64,000 nucleotides of DNA, from NCBI GenBank assembly GCA_964575025.1, contig CAZNPV010000001.1:1-64000 (forward strand), given 5' to 3'. The notes below the pieces were generated by a model. It did not search any database, was not told the DNA's origin, and was given only the letters and a program-made list of their open reading frames with translations. The translations under genes were made by a program, and so were the position numbers. Below are positions 1 through 8,519 of this stretch, piece by piece. Numbering within the stretch: the stretch's first letter is position 1; the number at the start of each line of letters is the position of its first letter. Source of the DNA: JABMQB01 sp964575025 (GTDB taxonomy: Bacteria; Bacteroidota; Bacteroidia; Bacteroidales; Prolixibacteraceae).

Positions 1-60
1 CATCCGATGACTCGAAGTCATCGGATGAATTATGAATTGCGTCATCGGATGAATTATGAA
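1..60. repeat. REP palindrome at left edge plus a half copy
   Basis: Positions 1-29 hold a perfect hairpin (arm CATCCGATGACT, loop CGA) whose first bases are cut off by the window edge. The right arm and its tail (GTCATCGGATGAATTATGAAT) recur as a half copy at 41-61. The same palindrome with the same CGA loop lies at 8327-8357, just beyond the CRISPR array. Variants with other loops lie in the RAYT gene. I read this as a REP-type target of the RAYT encoded at 5116. Confidence 0.85.
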
Positions 61-261
61 TAGAAAGCAGATTACTCTTGACATGATATTAGCTAATACT
101 CGCAAAAAGAATTTGTTGATTAAAAACTATTCAGTAAATTTATCAATACATTTTCCCCAGGCCTTCTGGCCCCGGAATATTAAATTCAGTAAAATGTAAT
201 AATCACTCATAAAAAAGGTGTTCAAGATTATACTTCGGGAGGAGTTAAAATGAATACACAA

Positions 262-347
262 AGAAAACGACCTGCCAAAAATTGACAGGCCGCTTTAAAT
301 GTTTTCACAACGGAATAATCCTTATTGTGAGTTGCTTCAAATTGTAA
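262..347 (-). ncRNA. tracrRNA of the type II-C CRISPR system
   Basis: The plus strand at 325-349 is a degenerate copy of the CRISPR repeat: over about 23 bases it matches the GTTGTGAATTGC... repeat start with one substitution and one deletion. A minus-strand transcript would therefore start with an anti-repeat able to pair with the minus-strand crRNA repeat. Downstream come an AAGGATTATTCC...GTTGTGAAAAC segment of the kind seen in type II-C tracrRNAs of this phylum, then a terminator hairpin (about 267-291, stem with G-U pairs) followed by TTTTCTT. Expected length is roughly 85-90 nt. It is divergent from cas9. The ends are inferred from promoter and terminator, not measured. Confidence 0.85.
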
Positions 348-350
348 CAT

Positions 351-381
351 CAAAAATAATAATAAAAATATAAACCACAAA
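351..381 (-). promoter_or_regulatory. tracrRNA promoter (Bacteroidota type)
   Basis: On the minus strand there is TTTG (378-381), a 19-base gap, then TATTTTTG (351-358). This matches the TTTG / TAnnTTTG promoter consensus of Bacteroidota. The predicted start falls at about 344-347, exactly at the 5' end of the anti-repeat. The upstream box is only 2 bases from the cas9 start codon, so the two transcripts diverge from overlapping DNA. Confidence 0.7.
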
Positions 382-383
382 TA

Positions 384-3300
384 ATGAAACGTATATTAGG
401 ACTTGATTTAGGAACAACTTCTATTGGTTGGGCATTTATCGCACATGATTTTGAAAAAAAGGAAGGCGAAATAAAGGGATTAGGCAGCCGGATAATACCT
501 ATGGACGCTGCAACAATAAGTGATTTCGAAAAAGGGAACACTATTTCTCAAACAGCTGAACGAACTAAATTCAGAAGTACCAGGCGCTTGTATCAAAGAA
601 ATGTTTTGCGGCGTGAAAGATTACACCGTGTTTTAAATGTTTTGGGGTTTTTGCCTGAACATTATGCAAAAAATATTGACTATGAATACCATCCGGGTCA
701 ATTCAAGAATGGACTGGAACCAAAAATAAACTATCGGCCATCAAATACAAATGGATATGAGTTCATTTTTAAAGAAAGCTTTAATGAAATGGTTAAGGAA
801 TTTAAATCTTGTGGACATAATGTAAAAATACCACATGACTGGACTATTTATTATTTGCGAAAAAAAGCTTTGACTGAGAAAATAAGTAAGGAAGAACTGG
901 CATGGGTAATTTTGAATTTTAATCAGAAAAGAGGTTACTATCAGTTACGTGGTGAGGAAGAAGAAAATGAAAAAGAACGCAATAAAACCGAAGAATTTTA
1001 TTCATTAAAAATTACAGGAGTTAAAGAAACTGATGAGAAAAATACCAAGGGAACATGGTACAATATTAATTTGGAAAATGGTTGGGTTTACCGGCGACAA
1101 AGCAAACAATCCTTAAATAGTTGGGTTGGTAGTAAAAAAGATTTTATTGTAACAACTCACACTGAAGATGACGGAACTCCCAAAAAAGATAAAGAAGGTA
1201 ACATTCGAAGAAATTTCCGTGCCGTTGATTCTGAAAATGACTGGATAGCAATAAAAAAGAAAACAGAACAGGATATTCAAAATACTGAAAAAACTGTAAG
1301 TGAATATATTTTTGATACACTACTTGAAAATCCTAATCAAAAAATCAGGGGTAAGCTGGTAAGAACAATAGAACGTAAGTTTTATAAAGATGAACTAAAA
1401 AGGATACTGGATAACCAGGCTAAATTTCATCCCGAATTTCATGACAGAATTTTATACATGGATTGTGTTGAAGAATTATATCCAAAGAATGAAGCGCATA
1501 AAGAAAATATTAAAGACAAAAATTTTGTATATCTGTTCCTAGAGGATATTATCTTTTACCAGCGGCCTTTAAAAAGCAAAAAGTCGAGTATTGCCAATTG
1601 CCATTATGAAACACGCACTTTTAAGAAACAATTCATTGCCACAGAGAACGGAAAAACAATTAAAAAAGAATCTGTTGTAACTGAGCATTTAAAAGGAATT
1701 TCAAAATCCAATCCCTTGTTTCAGGAATTCCGGTTGTGGCAGTTTTTGAGAAATTTGAGAATTTATAAACACGAAGCAGAAATTGATGGCAAACCCGAAA
1801 TTGACGTAAACGTTACAAATTCTTTTCTGCCGGATGAAGATAGCTGGGTGGGACTTTTTGATTACTTAAACTCTGTTAAAGAAATTAATCAAAATCAGCT
1901 ACTTGAATATTTTGTAAACAAGTCATTGCTGACTAAAAGGGATAAAAATAATTACCGGTGGAATTATGCAGAGGATAAGAAATATCCGTGCAATGATACA
2001 AAAACTCAATTAACTTCACGGCTCAAGAAAGTGCAAGGTATTGATGCTGAAATTTTTTTAACAAAAGAGGTAGAATATCATTTATGGCACATCATTTACT
2101 CCATTCGCGATAAAAAAGAGTTTGAAAAAGCCCTCAAAACTTTTGCTAAAAAGCATAAGATTGATGTTGAATCATTTTTTGAGCAGTTCAAAAATCTTCC
2201 ACCATTTAAAAACGATTATGCGGCTTATTCCTCAAAAGCAATAAAAAAATTGTTGCCTTTAATGCGGCAGGGAAAATACTGGGATGAAGAAAAAATACCT
2301 GCCAAAATTATAGAGCGCGGCAATGCCATTTTTGAAAGACTTAAAAGTATTGATTTTGATTCTGAAAAAATAGATGATAATGTAGCAGACGATGACATCC
2401 CGAAACCAATACTTAAGAGTTTTGTAAAAAAAGGGAATGAAAATTTCTATCGTGGATTAAACACTTACCAGGCTTGTTATATTATTTATAACCGGCATTC
2501 GGAAATAAGTGATTTAATGCAGTGGAAAAGACCCGATGATATTTCCAATTACCTGGCTGAATTTAAGCAGCACAGTTTGCATAATCCAATTGTTGAAAAG
2601 ATTGTAACCGAAACGCTCCGGGTTGTAAAAGATATTTGGGAATATTATGGGAATGGCGCCGAAAGATTTTTTGATGAAATTCATGTCGAATTGGGTCGCG
2701 ATTTGAAAAATCCGGCAAACATTCGCAGTGAAATTTCAGGTAAAATTGCTGAAAACGAAAATACAAACCAGCGAATCAGGGAAATTTTACTGGAATTAAA
2801 AAATGATTCCGGCATTCATGGAGAGGTTCGGCCCTGGTCACCCAGCCATCAGGAAATTCTAAAAATTTACGAAGAAGGGGTCTATCAAAATCCTAATGCC
2901 AGCTATGAAAGTTTAAGTTTGGATGATGTTGAAAAAATTAGAAAAAACAGCTCGCCTTCTAAATCTGAAATTACTAAATACAAACTTTGGCTCGAACAAG
3001 GATATGTTTCGCCCTACACCGGAAAGATCATTCCTTTGAGCAAATTGTTTACACCCAATTATGAAATTGAACACATTATTCCTCAATCCAGGTATTTTGA
3101 CGACTCATTAAGTAACAAAATAATTTGTGAAAGTGAAATAAATGCGTTAAAAGACAGAAGAACTGCCTATGAATTTCTAAAAGATGAAAATGGAAGAATT
3201 ATAGAATTGGCAGGAGGAAAAACAGTCAGGCTCTTCACACTTAAAGAATATGAAACGCATTGTAACGACTATTTTAAAAAGAACAGGACCAAACTCAAAA

Positions 3301-5063
3301 AACTTTTAAGTGAAGATATTCCGGAAAGTTTTATCGAAAGGCAGCTTAACGATAGCAGGTACATTAGCAAATTAGTTAAAGGCTTATTAAGCAATTTGCT
3401 CAGAGAATACAATGAGCAGGAGGTTACTTCAAAAAATTTAGTGCCTGTTTCAGGAGCTATTACTTCCATGTTGAAAAATGACTGGGGGTTAAATGACAAG
3501 TGGAACGACCTTATTGCACCAAGGTTTCAACGGATGAATGAACTGACCCAATCAAATGATTATGGTTTTTGGGATGAGAAAATAAAGGCTTTTAGACCAA
3601 CAGTGCCACATTCAATTGCAAAAGGATTCAGTAAAAAAAGAATTGACCACCGCCACCATGCACTGGATGCACTGGTAGTTGCTTGTACAACAAAAGATCA
3701 TGTGAATTATATTACTTCCTTAAATACCCAAAGGAATAATTACAGTCTGGTAAATAAACTCAGGCAGGTCAGGGAAAAACAGTACATGGATAAAAGAACA
3801 GGTGAATTAAAAACTAGAAAAGTTCCCGAAGATTATCTTTTGCCATGGAATTCATTTCCTAAAGATGCCCAAGACTGTCTTGGGAAAACAGTTATAAGCT
3901 TCAAACAAAACCTACGTGTAATAAATAAAGCCAATAATAAAACCTGGCAGTGGAAAGCCCGAAATGGAAAATTGAAAAAAGAACAAGTACCTCAAACCAA
4001 AGGAGATAACTGGGCAATAAGAAAACCGATGCATAAAGATACGGTCAGTGGAAAAGTTAAAGTGAGAATTAAAAAAGAAGTATCTTTTGTTAATGGTATA
4101 AAAACCTGGGAAAACCTGGTTGACAAAAAATTAAAAAGAATTATTCGTAAACTTAAATCAGAAGGGAAAAACGATAAAGCACTCAATCAGTATTTTAGAA
4201 ATAATCCGTATATGATTGACATCAAGGCAGTTAAGGAAGTTGAAGTTTATGTATATACACAAAATGCAACTGCATCACGTTTAGAAATTTCTGATAAATT
4301 TTCCAGAAAACATATTGATAGCGTAACCGATTCCGGCATTAGAAAAATTCTTGAAAAGCATTTGGAAAACTATAAGGATGAAAAAGGGAATGAACGTTTC
4401 GATTTGGCTTTTAATCCTGAAGGGTTAACAGAATTAAATTGTAATTTAACCCAGCTGAATGACGGGAAAAAGCACAAACCGATATACAGGGTTCGTATTT
4501 ACGAAGAAGGAAATAAATTTAGGGTTGGTCAAACCGGGAATAAAAAGAAAAAATATGTTGAAGCTGCAAAGGGTACCAATTTATTTTTTGCTGTTTACTG
4601 GAACGAAAAAAAACAAAAGCGTGAATATGAAACAATTTCTTTGATCGATGTCATTGAGTATCAGAAATGGCGTGCAACCCTTCCAAAGGAGGAACAAAAA
4701 ATTACCCCAATTATTCCGGTAAACCCTGAAAATGGTAAGTTTCTATTTTCATTATCACCCAACGATTTGGTTTATGTGCCAACAGAAGAAGATTTGATAA
4801 ATCCTGGAATGTTTCGATTTGAAAATTTGACGCCTGAGCAAAGCAGCAGAATATATAAAATGTTGAGTAGTACTGGCAATGAATGTCATTTTGTGCAAAA
4901 TCATGTCGCATCTTTAATCAAATCTTATGATGCAAAATCAAAAATAGGAGAATTTGGAAGTCTAAATAAAATGGAAACTGATATTCATGGAACAAGAATA
5001 AAAGAATGTTGTTGGAAGCTTGAATTTGATCGCTTAGGGAATATTATAAAAGTTTATCAATAA
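384..5063 (+). CDS. cas9: CRISPR-associated endonuclease Cas9, type II-C, very large
   Basis: RNA-guided DNA endonuclease that cuts crRNA-matched DNA using crRNA and tracrRNA. The RuvC-I motif is at residues 4-10 (ILGLDLG, catalytic D8). An arginine-rich bridge helix follows at about 60-82. RuvC-II is FDEIHVELG (E769), the HNH motif is YEIEHIIPQS (H897), and RuvC-III is HHALDAL (H1092, D1095). All catalytic residues are present, so it should be active. At 1559 aa it is longer than typical II-C proteins (about 1000-1450 aa); about 464 residues follow RuvC-III and would hold the PAM-interacting part. The ATG start is chosen because RuvC-I follows at once. With cas1 and cas2 but no csn2 or cas4, the locus is subtype II-C. 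Confidence 0.97.
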   Translation: MKRILGLDLGTTSIGWAFIAHDFEKKEGEIKGLGSRIIPMDAATISDFEKGNTISQTAERTKFRSTRRLYQRNVLRRERLHRVLNVLGFLPEHYAKNIDYEYHPGQFKNGLEPKINYRPSNTNGYEFIFKESFNEMVKEFKSCGHNVKIPHDWTIYYLRKKALTEKISKEELAWVILNFNQKRGYYQLRGEEEENEKERNKTEEFYSLKITGVKETDEKNTKGTWYNINLENGWVYRRQSKQSLNSWVGSKKDFIVTTHTEDDGTPKKDKEGNIRRNFRAVDSENDWIAIKKKTEQDIQNTEKTVSEYIFDTLLENPNQKIRGKLVRTIERKFYKDELKRILDNQAKFHPEFHDRILYMDCVEELYPKNEAHKENIKDKNFVYLFLEDIIFYQRPLKSKKSSIANCHYETRTFKKQFIATENGKTIKKESVVTEHLKGISKSNPLFQEFRLWQFLRNLRIYKHEAEIDGKPEIDVNVTNSFLPDEDSWVGLFDYLNSVKEINQNQLLEYFVNKSLLTKRDKNNYRWNYAEDKKYPCNDTKTQLTSRLKKVQGIDAEIFLTKEVEYHLWHIIYSIRDKKEFEKALKTFAKKHKIDVESFFEQFKNLPPFKNDYAAYSSKAIKKLLPLMRQGKYWDEEKIPAKIIERGNAIFERLKSIDFDSEKIDDNVADDDIPKPILKSFVKKGNENFYRGLNTYQACYIIYNRHSEISDLMQWKRPDDISNYLAEFKQHSLHNPIVEKIVTETLRVVKDIWEYYGNGAERFFDEIHVELGRDLKNPANIRSEISGKIAENENTNQRIREILLELKNDSGIHGEVRPWSPSHQEILKIYEEGVYQNPNASYESLSLDDVEKIRKNSSPSKSEITKYKLWLEQGYVSPYTGKIIPLSKLFTPNYEIEHIIPQSRYFDDSLSNKIICESEINALKDRRTAYEFLKDENGRIIELAGGKTVRLFTLKEYETHCNDYFKKNRTKLKKLLSEDIPESFIERQLNDSRYISKLVKGLLSNLLREYNEQEVTSKNLVPVSGAITSMLKNDWGLNDKWNDLIAPRFQRMNELTQSNDYGFWDEKIKAFRPTVPHSIAKGFSKKRIDHRHHALDALVVACTTKDHVNYITSLNTQRNNYSLVNKLRQVREKQYMDKRTGELKTRKVPEDYLLPWNSFPKDAQDCLGKTVISFKQNLRVINKANNKTWQWKARNGKLKKEQVPQTKGDNWAIRKPMHKDTVSGKVKVRIKKEVSFVNGIKTWENLVDKKLKRIIRKLKSEGKNDKALNQYFRNNPYMIDIKAVKEVEVYVYTQNATASRLEISDKFSRKHIDSVTDSGIRKILEKHLENYKDEKGNERFDLAFNPEGLTELNCNLTQLNDGKKHKPIYRVRIYEEGNKFRVGQTGNKKKKYVEAAKGTNLFFAVYWNEKKQKREYETISLIDVIEYQKWRATLPKEEQKITPIIPVNPENGKFLFSLSPNDLVYVPTEEDLINPGMFRFENLTPEQSSRIYKMLSSTGNECHFVQNHVASLIKSYDAKSKIGEFGSLNKMETDIHGTRIKECCWKLEFDRLGNIIKVYQ

Positions 5064-5115
5064 TTTACAAAACTAGGGTTTTGCTTAAAGCAAAGACCTC
5101 GCTAAAAAAAGCATA

Positions 5116-5754
5116 ATGCAATTTGAAAAATTTCATATCTATCATATTTACAATCAGGGGAACAACCGGCAAAAGATTTTTTTCAACCGCGAAAATTACT
5201 TGTTCTTTTTATGGAAGATACAGACTTATATTTTACCTTTTGCCGATATTCTCGCATGGTGCCTGATGCCCAACCATTTTCATTTAATGGTAGTGGTTAA
5301 TGAGACTGAAATTGTTTGTGAAACTCATCCGATGACTCCAAGTCATCGGATGAGTAAAAAACGTAGCTTAAACAATTCAATTGCAATAATGCTCCGTTCA
5401 TATACCAGAGCAATTCAGAAGCAAGGATTAATAAAGGGAAGCCTATTCAGACAGAAAACAAAAGCAGAATGTATTACCTGTACTGACGGTATAACACCTT
5501 CATTTTACAACACCCATTCTGGAACTCAAATAAATATTGTAAATCCGGAACAGCAATACCCTGAATTATGTTTCCACTACATCCACCAAAATCCGGTAAA
5601 AGCAGGTTTGGTGAAAACAACAACCGACTGGGAATTTTCTTCAGCTCGCGATTATATGAATTTAAGAAAAGGAAAATTAGTGAATAAGGAAGTTGCAAAA
5701 CAGTATATTATCAATACTAACTCATCCGATAACTCCGAGTCATCGGATGAGTAA
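5116..5754 (+). CDS. REP-associated tyrosine transposase (RAYT, Y1/HUH family) inside the cas operon
   Basis: Single-strand DNA transposase-like protein of the IS200/REP (Y1_Tnp) family, 212 aa. The HUH motif is in MPNHFHLMV (H54, H56). The family signature YIHQNPVKAGLV lies near residues 155-166. Tyr96 in LRSYTRAI is a candidate nucleophile, though I cannot assign it firmly. It sits 52 bases after cas9 and 8 bases before cas1, so it is probably co-transcribed with them. Two REP palindromes lie within it: one encodes residues about 70-80 in frame, and the other encodes the last ten residues and the stop. The reading frame is intact. Whether it moves REP copies or has a role in the CRISPR locus is unknown. 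Confidence 0.88.
   Translation: MQFEKFHIYHIYNQGNNRQKIFFNRENYLFFLWKIQTYILPFADILAWCLMPNHFHLMVVVNETEIVCETHPMTPSHRMSKKRSLNNSIAIMLRSYTRAIQKQGLIKGSLFRQKTKAECITCTDGITPSFYNTHSGTQINIVNPEQQYPELCFHYIHQNPVKAGLVKTTTDWEFSSARDYMNLRKGKLVNKEVAKQYIINTNSSDNSESSDE
5324..5354. repeat. REP palindrome inside the RAYT coding region
   Basis: Perfect 14-bp inverted repeat CTCATCCGATGACT with loop CCA. It lies in frame in the transposase gene between the HUH motif and the next helix, adding about ten codons without breaking the frame. Confidence 0.9.
5721..5751. repeat. REP palindrome across the RAYT stop codon region
   Basis: 14-bp inverted repeat CTCATCCGATAACT / AGTCATCGGATGAG with loop CCG and one mismatch. It encodes the Ser/Asp/Glu-rich tail of the RAYT, and its last base immediately precedes the TAA stop completed at 5752-5754. 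It lies 11 bases before the cas1 start, so as an RNA hairpin it could influence cas1 translation or mRNA stability. Confidence 0.88.
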
Positions 5755-5762
5755 ATAGAAAC

Positions 5763-6695
5763 ATGATAAAGCGTACCCTATATTTTGGAAATCCAGCCTA
5801 CCTGAGCTACAAAAATGCCCAGCTGGTTATAAAATTACCGGAGGTTGAAAAAAATGACACACTGCCACAGGGCATAAAAACAAGTGCGGTAAGAACCATT
5901 CCTGTTGAAGACATCGGGGTAGTTGTTTTAGACAACCAACAAATTACCGTTACGCAGGGATTATTGGCGGCCCTTTCTGAAAACAATGCTGTGGTAATTA
6001 ATTGCGATTTTAAGCACATGCCGTTCTCCATGCTTCTGCCTACTTCGGTTCATCATGCTTACACCGAAAAATTACGCTTTCAGTTGGAAGCTTCGGTTCC
6101 ATTAAAAAAGAATCTCTGGCAACAAACCGTAATGGCTAAAATTGGGAACCAGGCAAAATTGCTGGAAAAACTTGGACTGGATGCGGCCCGCTTGTATTAT
6201 CTGAAAGATAAAGTGAAAAGCGGCGATACCGAAAATTGCGAAGGCCGGGCAGCATCGTATTACTGGAACGTGTTGTTTTACGATGACAAAACCTTTAAAC
6301 GGCACAGGTATGGCGGCCCCCCTAATAATTTATTGAATTACGGATATGCTATTTTACGAGGGGTGGTAGCCCGTTCGCTGGTTGCCAGCGGATTGCTTAC
6401 TGCCACTGGTATTCACCACCGGAATAAGTATAATCCGTATTGCCTGGCTGACGATATAATGGAACCTTTCAGGCCCATTGCTGATGAACTGGTATTGAAA
6501 ATAACCGAACAGAAAGAGGAGATTGATCCTCTTACTCCGGAACTGAAAAGGGAATTGCTTCAGATTCCGGCTATGGACATCCAAATAGATGGACAAAACA
6601 GTCCGCTGATGGTGGGAATGCAACGAACAACTGCTTCGCTGATGCATTGTTTTGAGGGGGAATCAAGAAAGTTGGTGTTTCCTGTATTGAGGTGA
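5763..6695 (+). CDS. cas1: CRISPR integrase Cas1 (type II)
   Basis: Metal-dependent integrase that, with Cas2, inserts new spacers into the array. Length 310 aa, usual for type II Cas1. The catalytic triad can be placed as E160 (in CEGRAA), H218 (in GIHHRNKYNP) and D231 (in ADDIMEPFRP); the 13-residue H-to-D spacing agrees with the family. It follows the RAYT gene by 8 bases, and cas2 starts one base after its stop, indicating one operon. Confidence 0.96.
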   Translation: MIKRTLYFGNPAYLSYKNAQLVIKLPEVEKNDTLPQGIKTSAVRTIPVEDIGVVVLDNQQITVTQGLLAALSENNAVVINCDFKHMPFSMLLPTSVHHAYTEKLRFQLEASVPLKKNLWQQTVMAKIGNQAKLLEKLGLDAARLYYLKDKVKSGDTENCEGRAASYYWNVLFYDDKTFKRHRYGGPPNNLLNYGYAILRGVVARSLVASGLLTATGIHHRNKYNPYCLADDIMEPFRPIADELVLKITEQKEEIDPLTPELKRELLQIPAMDIQIDGQNSPLMVGMQRTTASLMHCFEGESRKLVFPVLR

Positions 6696-6696
6696 A

Positions 6697-7038
6697 ATGA
6701 ATAAGTTAAACAGATTAAACCAATACCGTATTGTGTGGATTTTTGTTTTTTTCGATTTGCCAACTGAAACAAAAAAAGACAGACGGGATTATACACGGTT
6801 CCGGAAAAACCTGCAAAAAGACGGATTCACGATGCTGCAGTTTTCCATTTATACACGCCACTGCAACAGCCGTGAAAATGCTGCAGTACACATTAGCCGG
6901 GTTAAATCTTTTTTGCCGCCCAAAGGGGAGATCATCATTTTTACCCTGACTGATAAACAATTCGGAATGATGGAATTCTTCAGAGGGGAGTCGGAAGCTG
7001 TTCGTCCTGAGACTCCTCAACAACTCGAACTTTTTTAA
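6697..7038 (+). CDS. cas2: CRISPR-associated protein Cas2
   Basis: Small ferredoxin-fold protein, 113 aa, which forms the structural core of the Cas1-Cas2 integrase. The N-terminal region YRIVWIFVFFDLPTETKKDRR carries the beta-strand and Asp typical of Cas2 (FDLP), followed by a YTRFRKNLQKDGFTMLQFSIYTR segment as in type II Cas2. The start codon lies one base after the cas1 stop, so translation is probably coupled. It is the last cas gene; no csn2 or cas4 follows. Confidence 0.95.
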   Translation: MNKLNRLNQYRIVWIFVFFDLPTETKKDRRDYTRFRKNLQKDGFTMLQFSIYTRHCNSRENAAVHISRVKSFLPPKGEIIIFTLTDKQFGMMEFFRGESEAVRPETPQQLELF

Positions 7039-7071
7039 AACGAAACAACTCACTTAGCATGGGCTTCATTC

Positions 7072-7090
7072 AAAGCGAAATCTTCGCTTT
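7072..7090. other. Perfect hairpin after cas2
   Basis: AAAGCGAA - ATC - TTCGCTTT forms an 8-bp perfect stem 34 bases after the cas2 stop. No T-run follows on the plus strand, so it is not a clear intrinsic terminator. It could stabilise the 3' end of the cas mRNA. Confidence 0.45.
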
Positions 7091-7096
7091 AGATCT

Positions 7097-7132
7097 AAAA
7101 AAACCGCCTGGCTTTAACAAAACCAAGCGGTT
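7097..7132 (-). terminator. Intrinsic terminator of the CRISPR array transcript
   Basis: On the minus strand AACCGCTTGG pairs with CCAGGCGGTT (10 bp, one G-U) and is followed by a run of T (plus-strand A-run 7097-7103). It sits just beyond the last repeat for a minus-strand transcript. This supports transcription of the array toward cas2. Confidence 0.75.
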
Positions 7133-7199
7133 ACACAGCGTTTTATTATCCAGTATTATGACCTAAAATACACTCCTGCAATATGTTACTGCCAGAGTG

Positions 7200-8312
7200 G
7201 CTGTGTCAAAGATCGTTAAAATACAATTTGAAAGCAATTCACAACATCAGCAAGATAGGTGAGAAAGTCATCTTCGCTGTGTCAAAGATCGTTAAAATAC
7301 AATTTGAAAGCAATTCACAACGTGATTTAAGAACGGATATAGAAAGTATCGGCTGTGTCAAAGATCGTTAAAATACAATTTGAAAGCAATTCACAACGGG
7401 AAGGGGTTGAGGCAGAACAACGGTCATCGCTGTGTCAAAGATCGTTAAAATACAATTTGAAAGCAATTCACAACACCAAAGCGATAACCATAATCACTCA
7501 AATCGCTGTGTCAAAGATCGTTAAAATACAATTTGAAAGCAATTCACAACTTGCTTCCGGTTCCCTGCCAACTTCATCAATGCTGTGTCAAAGATCGTTA
7601 AAATACAATTTGAAAGCAATTCACAACGGAAGACATAGTGCTTTCCAACTGGCAAACGCTGTGTCAAAGATCGTTAAAATACAATTTGAAAGCAATTCAC
7701 AACGAAGTAATAGTAATACTATTACTATAAATAGCTGTGTCAAAGATCGTTAAAATACAATTTGAAAGCAATTCACAACAACGTGAAGTAATACCACACA
7801 AACGAATACGCTGTGTCAAAGATCGTTAAAATACAATTTGAAAGCAATTCACAACAGTGAACAGCCCGACCCCCCTAATAGTAACGCTGTGTCAAAGATC
7901 GTTAAAATACAATTTGAAAGCAATTCACAACTAATGTTGAAATGTAAATCCAATTTTCACCGCTGTGTCAAAGATCGTTAAAATACAATTTGAAAGCAAT
8001 TCACAACAGAGAACTGGGAAGAGGAAATAATGGTTGTCGCTGTGTCAAAGATCGTTAAAATACAATTTGAAAGCAATTCACAACTACGGTCTTCTGTTAT
8101 GTTAAAATTATACTGCTGTGTCAAAGATCGTTAAAATACAATTTGAAAGCAATTCACAACGTGGACGGAAGCCCAAAGTGACAGTTTGATGCTGTGTCAA
8201 AGATCGTTAAAATACAATTTGAAAGCAATTCACAACACCTCCTTTTGAAACATGACATATCAAAAAGCTGTGTCAAAGATCGTTAAAATACAATTTGAAA
8301 GCAATTCACAAC
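7200..8312 (-). CRISPR. Type II-C CRISPR array, 15 repeats and 14 spacers
   Basis: Fifteen apparently identical 46-bp repeats begin at 7200, 7276, 7352, 7429, 7505, 7582, 7658, 7734, 7810, 7886, 7962, 8039, 8115, 8191 and 8267. Spacers are 30 bp, with three of 31 bp. On the minus strand the repeat starts GTTGTGAATTGC and ends TTTGACACAGC, the usual orientation for II-C repeats of this phylum; it pairs with the tracrRNA at 325-349. Direction is supported by that pairing and by the minus-strand terminator at 7097-7132. The leader end is then at 8312, so spacers at high coordinates would be newest. No degenerate terminal repeat is seen. Spacer 7704-7733 contains a hairpin. Confidence 0.98.
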
Positions 8313-8326
8313 GCATTCCTGGACGA

Positions 8327-8357
8327 TTCATCCGATGACTCGAAGTCATCGGATGAA
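8327..8357. repeat. REP palindrome beside the leader end of the array
   Basis: Perfect 14-bp inverted repeat TTCATCCGATGACT with loop CGA, the same as the copy at the left edge of the window. It begins 14 bases beyond the leader-end repeat (8312), so it occupies what should be the CRISPR leader. Confidence 0.9.
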
Positions 8358-8519
8358 TTGAGTTGTTGGATCAGTAAGAAATAAACCCTTGCCATATTTT
8401 CATCGAAACCGTAAAATATTGTTATTTTTAAAAATTTAATCAGATGAGCGAGGGCTTTGTTCATCCCGCGACTTTTGGGAGAAACCCTCGCCGGAGGAAA
8501 TGTTTTAGATGAGGATGGC

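Noticed and set aside
7183..7753. Open frames through the CRISPR array
   Set aside because: They simply translate the repeats and spacers.
7246..8266. Self-targeting spacers within this window
   Set aside because: I saw no spacer matching another part of the window by eye; a real search would be needed to exclude it.
8457..8519. TTG start giving 21 extra residues for the PD40/TPR lipoprotein
   Set aside because: The region contains an inverted repeat GCGAGGG / CCCTCGC and lengthens an already long stretch before the lipobox; the ATG at 8520 is preferred, though not certain.
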